Source: Arthrobacter sp. FW306-2-2C-D06B (GTDB taxonomy: Bacteria > Actinomycetota > Actinomycetes > Actinomycetales > Micrococcaceae). Taken from it: a DNA stretch of 64,000 bases. The notes under the pieces are model-generated. The model was not told the origin of the DNA, searched no databases, and saw only the letters and a list, made by a program, of their open reading frames with translations. The number at the start of each line of letters is the position of its first letter. Position 1 is the first letter of the stretch. The translations under genes and the position numbers were made by a program. Shown here piece by piece: positions 59,638 through 64,000 of the stretch. The stretch spans positions 1,116,001 through 1,180,000 of the forward strand of contig NZ_CP084560.1 of NCBI RefSeq assembly GCF_021789175.1, given 5' to 3'.

Positions 59638-60887
59638 GCTGGGAGTCCTTTGCTGGAAGTCACGGAAATGGTGGCAGGCTCGGCCGGCTGAAACGCGGTT
59701 GCCTGAAGTTCGGTTGCCTGAAACTCGGCTGCCTGAACCGGGTGGCTGGGAGCAGTGGCCGGCTCCGCAAGCGCTTCACCGGAGATCACTGCCTCGTAAT
59801 GCTCGACGAGTTGGGCGCTCAGCACCGGCCAGGTCCGTCCTTGGACCGACGCGAGCGCTGCCAGTCCGAACGCGCGGCGTTTGGCATCGTCGCCCACCAG
59901 GTCCTGCACGTAGGCCCGCAGCTGTTCGAGATCTCCCGGCTCGTAAAGCCAGCCGGTGCGCGAGTTCTCCACGAGATCGAGGGGACCGCCCCGGCCGGTG
60001 GCCACGACGGGAACGCCGGACGCCATGGCTTCCTGGATCGTCTGGCAAAACGTTTCGAACTCGCCGGGATGGACGAAGAGGTCAAAGCCGGCCACAACTT
60101 GAGCCAATTCGTCGCCGCCCAGGAAGCCGGTGAAGAAGGCGTTCGGCAGTGCCGCTTCGAGGGCAGCGCGTTGCGGGCCGTCGCCCACAATGACAAGCCT
60201 GGTTCCCGGCAGATCCGCCAAGACGGCAAGGTCCTCCACCTGTTTCTCGATCGCGAGGCGGCCGACGTAGCCGATGATGCGCTCGCCGTGGGGCGCCACC
60301 GAGGCGCGCCACGCCGTCGAGCGCTTGGTGGGGGAGAACCGCGCGGTATCCACACCGCGCCGCCACATGCCCACCCTGAGGATCCCGCGGCCGCGCAACT
60401 GGTTGAGGGCGAACGTGGACGGGACCAGTGTCCGGTCTGCACGAAGATGGATGTTGTCTACCCGGTTCCATGCCCAGTTCTCCAGCATGGGGAGGCCATA
60501 CCGGGCGGCGTAGCTGGGGACCTCGGTTTGATAGATGGCAACCGTGGGGATGCCGAGTTGGTGCGCAGCCTGCACTGCCCGCCATCCGAGGACGAACGGG
60601 GATGCGAGGTGGACGACGTCCGGTGCGTAGTCGGCAAGGATTCTCTTGACCCGGCTCACACCGCCCAACGCCACCCGCACATTTGTGTATCCGGCCAGCG
60701 GCACGGAGGGGAGGCGGTGGACAAAAGCGCCGTTCACGACGTCGGAGACAGCGGTGTCCGACGTCGACGGCGCAATCACCATCACTTCGTCGCCTCGCTC
60801 TTGCAGATGCTCCAGCACCCGCAGGATGGAGTGCGTGACCCCGTTCATGAGCGGCAGGAATGATTCGGCAACGATAGCGATCCTCAC
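59634..60887 (-). CDS. Glycosyltransferase family 1/4 (GT-B, MgtA-like)
   Basis: The 417-residue protein starts at ATG 60887. The N-lobe begins MRIAIVAESFLPLMNGVTHS, typical of alpha-mannosyltransferases such as MgtA. The C-lobe has the EX7E-like motif GEFETFCQTIQEAMASG. It transfers a sugar from a nucleotide donor to lipid or polysaccharide; the donor is not clear. The C-terminal tail contains three copies of a five-residue repeat (FQATE-like) encoded by a 15-bp tandem repeat. Coupled to UDP-glucose dehydrogenase, so both may serve an envelope glycan. Confidence 0.85.
   Translation of the reverse strand: MRIAIVAESFLPLMNGVTHSILRVLEHLQERGDEVMVIAPSTSDTAVSDVVNGAFVHRLPSVPLAGYTNVRVALGGVSRVKRILADYAPDVVHLASPFVLGWRAVQAAHQLGIPTVAIYQTEVPSYAARYGLPMLENWAWNRVDNIHLRADRTLVPSTFALNQLRGRGILRVGMWRRGVDTARFSPTKRSTAWRASVAPHGERIIGYVGRLAIEKQVEDLAVLADLPGTRLVIVGDGPQRAALEAALPNAFFTGFLGGDELAQVVAGFDLFVHPGEFETFCQTIQEAMASGVPVVATGRGGPLDLVENSRTGWLYEPGDLEQLRAYVQDLVGDDAKRRAFGLAALASVQGRTWPVLSAQLVEHYEAVISGEALAEPATAPSHPVQAAEFQATELQATAFQPAEPATISVTSSKGLPA
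59688..59747. repeat. 15-bp tandem repeat, four copies
   Basis: Units start at 59688, 59703, 59718 and 59733 with consensus CTGAAACTCGGTTGC; the last is degenerate. They encode the variable tail of the glycosyltransferase and may vary in copy number between strains. Confidence 0.75.
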
Positions 60888-61259
60888 CCCTCCACGGTGT
60901 GCGCGGAGGTTGGCGAAGCGGGGGAATGGGCGTGACTGCGAGGGGAAGGTTTGGTTAACAAATTGCTGTTGTTTCCCCGAGTGGAGGATCCGTACCGACG
61001 GAAAATGCGCAACTCTAGGTAATTACGCAGCTGAAAGACGGGTAGAAGTCACTCTTATTCCCTACCATCGGCCCGATTTACGGTGACAACGGTAATGAAC
61101 CTCGTGGCCATGACTGGGGCTTGTCCCGGGCACCGGGGTATTTCGGCAAGAGGGCGATGACTGGGCGGCGCGCCCTCACAGGCTGAACAGCGCTGGGTGC
61201 ATCACCCTGCGCCGCCCGCATGTCCGGCCAGGCCGTTGTCTAGAATCGAGCCAGACCCT
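60888..61259. other. Intergenic promoter region
   Basis: These 372 bp separate the divergent glycosyltransferase and deacetylase genes and should hold both promoters. No repeats or RNA elements stand out. Frames reaching into it look like extensions without good starts. Confidence 0.5.
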
Positions 61260-63152
61260 ATGAAACTCTTCTACCGTACTGACCAGGTTGACCAGCACCG
61301 GACGTTCCAAGAGACGATCCGCGGTAAGTGGTTCACCTGGTTCTCCACCCTTGTGGTGGTACTTGCTTTCACCGGCGTCACCGCCGGGATCACCGCACCC
61401 GCGGCCCAAGCCGCTAATCCCACCGTGGTCACGTTGACCTTTGACGACGCAAATGCCGACCAACTCACCGCCGCGCAGACCATGCAGAGCCTGGGCCTGG
61501 TGGGTACTTTCTTCACGCCGTCCGGATTCATCAACAACCCCAATTACATGACGACGAGCGACATGCAGGGCCTCGTGGCGAATGGCAATGAGATTGCCGG
61601 CCACACTGTCACCCACCCGGACCTGACCACTGTGACGCTGGATGAGGCAACACGCCAGATTTGCAACGACAGGGTGAACCTCACAAACCTTGGATTCACG
61701 ATCACTGACTTCGCGTATCCGTTCGCTGCCGAGAACGCATCCCTCGAAACCGTAGTCAAGAACTGCGGGTTCAATAGCGCCCGCAATCTTGGTGACATCA
61801 AGACGCGGTTCAGCTGCGCGGGGTGCCCGCTCGCCGAGACCATCCCTCCTGCCAACCCTTACAACACCGCGGCCCCGGATGAAGTCGACAACACTTGGAC
61901 CCTCGCAGACCTGCAAAAGTCAGTCACCCAGGCGGAGCCGGCAGGCGGGTGGGTCCAGCTCACCTTCCACCACATTTCAGCTACCAGCACGGATCCGCTG
62001 AATATCACCCCGACCCTGTTCAACCAATTCGCCACGTGGCTCAAGTCCAGGCCCGCAACCACCACGGTCAAGACGGTGGCCCAAGTGATTGGCGGAACCG
62101 TCAAGCCGCTTGTCTCGGGACCACCGGCGCCACCGGAGGGTACCGGCAACCTGGTCAAGAACCCAAGCCTTGAAACCTTGGTCAACGGGGCTCCGCAGTG
62201 CTGGGCCGCAGCAGGGTATGGCACCAACACCGCAGCCTTCTCCACCGTCAGGCAGGCACACACAGGAAAAGTCGCCGAACAGCTCGTGGTCACCAACTAT
62301 GTCGACGGTGACGCGAAGTTGCTGCCCACCCTTGACCTAGGCGGGTGCTCGCCCACAGCCACACCCGGGAACTCCTATTCAATAGGTGCCTGGTATAAAT
62401 CGACCACAAGCACCCAGTTCGAGCTCTACTACCGGATCGGCGTGGGCTCGTGGAAGTACTGGACATCGAGCCCCTGGTTCTCAGCGGCCACGACCTTTCA
62501 AAAGGCCACGTGGACAACGCCTCCACTGCCTGCTGGAGCGAGCGGCATCAGCTTCGGGCTGAACCTGTTCAGCAACGGCACGCTCACCACCGATGACTAC
62601 GAGATGTTCGACGTCGGCACGCCGCCACCTCCTCCGCCGCCGCCACCAGCCGGCGGCAACCTGGTACAAAACCCCAGCCTTGAAACGGCCGGTACGGGCT
62701 CGTTCCCGCAGTGCTGGCAGGCCGGTGGATACGGCACGAACACCGCCACGTTCAGCACGGTTGCTACCGCGCACACCGGTACCAAAGCGGAGAAACTCAC
62801 CATCACGGGATACTCCAGCGGTGACGCGAAACTGCTGCCCACCATGGACACCAGTACGTGCCCACCTGCGGCCGTCGCAGGACACACCTACTCGGTGCGT
62901 GTTTGGTACACCTCCACAGCCGTCACACAGTTCGCTTTGTATTACCGTGACGCCTCGAACAACTGGGTGTACTGGACCTCCGGACCGTGGCTGAATACCG
63001 CCACTACCTATACACAGGCAAGCTTCACGACGCCGGCGCTTCCTGCCGGGGCCACTGCCATCAGTTTCGGGTTGAGCTTGTTCAGCAACGGATCGGTCAC
63101 CACCGACGACTATGCGATGTACGACAGCGTGGGAGCTCCGCCGCTGGGCTGA
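61260..63152 (+). CDS. Secreted polysaccharide deacetylase with two jelly-roll repeats
   Basis: ATG 61260 is chosen over the longer frame (61197) because a signal peptide follows (TWFSTLVVVLAFTGVTAGIT to AQA). The 630-residue protein has a NodB-type deacetylase domain: TFDD (D62, D63), HTVTH (H115, H119) and FAYPF. A Pro-rich linker separates two ~150-residue carbohydrate-binding-like repeats (GNLVKNPSLET and GNLVQNPSLET), similar over most of their length. It should remove acetyl groups from a wall or extracellular polysaccharide. The two repeats probably bind carbohydrate. Confidence 0.85.
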   Translation: MKLFYRTDQVDQHRTFQETIRGKWFTWFSTLVVVLAFTGVTAGITAPAAQAANPTVVTLTFDDANADQLTAAQTMQSLGLVGTFFTPSGFINNPNYMTTSDMQGLVANGNEIAGHTVTHPDLTTVTLDEATRQICNDRVNLTNLGFTITDFAYPFAAENASLETVVKNCGFNSARNLGDIKTRFSCAGCPLAETIPPANPYNTAAPDEVDNTWTLADLQKSVTQAEPAGGWVQLTFHHISATSTDPLNITPTLFNQFATWLKSRPATTTVKTVAQVIGGTVKPLVSGPPAPPEGTGNLVKNPSLETLVNGAPQCWAAAGYGTNTAAFSTVRQAHTGKVAEQLVVTNYVDGDAKLLPTLDLGGCSPTATPGNSYSIGAWYKSTTSTQFELYYRIGVGSWKYWTSSPWFSAATTFQKATWTTPPLPAGASGISFGLNLFSNGTLTTDDYEMFDVGTPPPPPPPPPAGGNLVQNPSLETAGTGSFPQCWQAGGYGTNTATFSTVATAHTGTKAEKLTITGYSSGDAKLLPTMDTSTCPPAAVAGHTYSVRVWYTSTAVTQFALYYRDASNNWVYWTSGPWLNTATTYTQASFTTPALPAGATAISFGLSLFSNGSVTTDDYAMYDSVGAPPLG

Positions 63153-63170
63153 GCATCTGAGATTCACTGA

Positions 63171-63208
63171 AACAACTGAGGGCGGCTGACTAGCCGCCCT
63201 CAGTTGTT
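63171..63208. terminator. Strong bidirectional terminator hairpin
   Basis: AACAACTGAGGGCGGCT and its complement form a perfect 17-bp stem with a 4-base loop and a run of T after it. It lies between two convergent genes, ending 1 bp before the stop of the leftward gene. Confidence 0.9.
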
Positions 63209-63451
63209 TTATCTGGCAGCCTTCAGAACGTCCGGCAGCTCGTCAACGAATACGGTCCCGGGCGGCTCGTAGTAGATGACAAGCACCTCGTCACCCACGT
63301 TGAAAACACTGCTCTTGTCGAAGGGATACGCGTGGAAGGCGCTCGTGCCGCCGTGGAACGGCAGCATTACTTCCCCCACAGTGCCTGGCCCGATTCGACC
63401 CGTAACCCTACCGATTTTGCCCGTCAGGCTCCGATCAACCTCTTTGTGCAT
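63209..63451 (-). CDS. NfeD-like small protein
   Basis: The 80-residue protein starts at ATG 63451 and reads LTGKIGRVTGRIGPGTVGEV with NVGDEVLVIYYEPPGTVFVD, the OB-fold pattern of NfeD C-terminal domains. NfeD-type proteins accompany flotillins. It is 8 bp downstream of the flotillin gene on the same strand, so the two form one operon. It lacks a membrane segment, unlike full NfeD. Confidence 0.75.
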   Translation of the reverse strand: MHKEVDRSLTGKIGRVTGRIGPGTVGEVMLPFHGGTSAFHAYPFDKSSVFNVGDEVLVIYYEPPGTVFVDELPDVLKAAR

Positions 63452-63459
63452 CGGTGTCC

Positions 63460-64000
63460 CTATGCATCAGGGGTTTTGGTGGGCCGCTTGGGCGGCTCCT
63501 TGCCGTTCTTGAGGGCTGCAGTGATCGAGGGCAGGTAGTTGCCCACCTGGGAAAGGATCCCGCCCACCATGCTGTTGAGGCCCTCGCCACCGTTGAGGAC
63601 CGTCAGGTTTCCCACGTGGGCAAAGGGTTCGGCCGCGGCTGCCACGATCGCAGGCATGTTCTCGGCAAGCTGCTGGGAGATAACGGCCTCTTGGTTGGTT
63701 CCGAGAGCCTCGGCACGGGCCTTGATGCCGTCCGCTTCCGCCAAGGATTTGGCCTTGATGGCGGAGGCTGCAGCATCACCCCGGGCCTTGGTGGCTGCCG
63801 CTTCAGCTTCACCGGTGATCTTCGTAGCTCCCGCAATGGCGGCCGCCGCCGTGGCGTTGGCCTGCGCTTCGACTTCCACTTTGCGGGCGTTCGCCTGGGC
63901 CTCGAGTTCCGTGCGCCGTGCCCGCGCCTCGGACGCGCTGATGTCGGCAGCCTTTTGGGCTTCCGCCTCGGTCCGCTGGGCGTACGCCTTTGCGTCGGCA
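63460..64000 (-). CDS. Flotillin (SPFH family), C-terminal part; start outside window
   Basis: The frame is open from the window edge to the stop at 63460, giving 179 residues. It reads an Ala/Glu/Lys-rich helix with EAQANA repeats (AEAEAQKAADISASEARARR), the typical coiled-coil C-terminus of flotillins. A Gly-rich segment (GNLTVLNGGEGLNSMVGGIL) follows. Flotillins organise membrane microdomains. The N-terminal SPFH domain and membrane anchor lie beyond 64000. An NfeD-like gene follows directly. Confidence 0.8.
   Translation of the reverse strand, partial: ADAKAYAQRTEAEAQKAADISASEARARRTELEAQANARKVEVEAQANATAAAAIAGATKITGEAEAAATKARGDAAASAIKAKSLAEADGIKARAEALGTNQEAVISQQLAENMPAIVAAAAEPFAHVGNLTVLNGGEGLNSMVGGILSQVGNYLPSITAALKNGKEPPKRPTKTPDA

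Overview
The window reads as the chromosome of a high-GC actinobacterium, most likely Arthrobacter, Pseudarthrobacter or another Micrococcaceae. The signs are strong GC bias at third codon positions, GGAGG-type ribosome binding sites, frequent GTG/TTG starts, several GAF-ANTAR regulators, an excalibur lipoprotein and small actinobacterial membrane proteins. The genus is inferred, because no rRNA or tRNA is present to fix it.

Left part (1-19000) is a defence island. A partial PD-(D/E)xK nuclease runs off the left edge. A decayed DUF3427-type helicase remnant follows, with an in-frame stop. Next come a small membrane-anchored protein and a DUF6308 protein, and then a five-gene operon (2670-18997) whose genes overlap by 4, 4, 4 and 1 nt. 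The operon encodes a 1726-residue DEAD-like helicase ending in a DUF1998 zinc domain, an SNF2-type helicase, a 1349-residue N6-adenine methylase, a McrB-type AAA+ protein with a very long N-terminus, and a McrC nuclease subunit. The first three resemble class 1 DISARM (DrmA+DrmB fused, DrmD, DrmMI). McrBC replaces the usual phospholipase-D subunit, so this looks like a DISARM/McrBC hybrid.

Middle part (19000-49000) is accessory chromosome: secreted and membrane proteins, two secreted Cys/Gly-rich bacteriocin-like precursors each followed by a small membrane protein, an MFS exporter with a divergent XRE regulator and NAD-epimerase, four GAF-ANTAR proteins, an ECF sigma factor coupled to a LysM protein, several small kinases, an FAD monooxygenase, glyoxalase-fold proteins, an ABC-2 exporter and a hydrolase. 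Several broken genes are visible.

Right part (49400-64000) holds a cold-shock gene, an excalibur lipoprotein and a circular-bacteriocin cluster (53894-57923) with an AS-48-like precursor, a SpoIIM/DUF95 protein, three membrane proteins and an ABC ATPase. A large LAL/LuxR regulator is convergent with it. Then come UDP-glucose dehydrogenase, a glycosyltransferase, a secreted polysaccharide deacetylase, and an NfeD-like protein beside a partial flotillin.

The strongest cross-scale signal is four arrays of a 10-bp motif (consensus TCT[CA][AC]GTGTG) repeated every 21-22 bp, sometimes 32-33 bp. They lie 110-220 bp upstream of the two bacteriocin-like precursors, the circular bacteriocin precursor and the LuxR regulator. 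I see no fifth array in this window. They look like the operators of one peptide-production regulon, probably under the LuxR protein.
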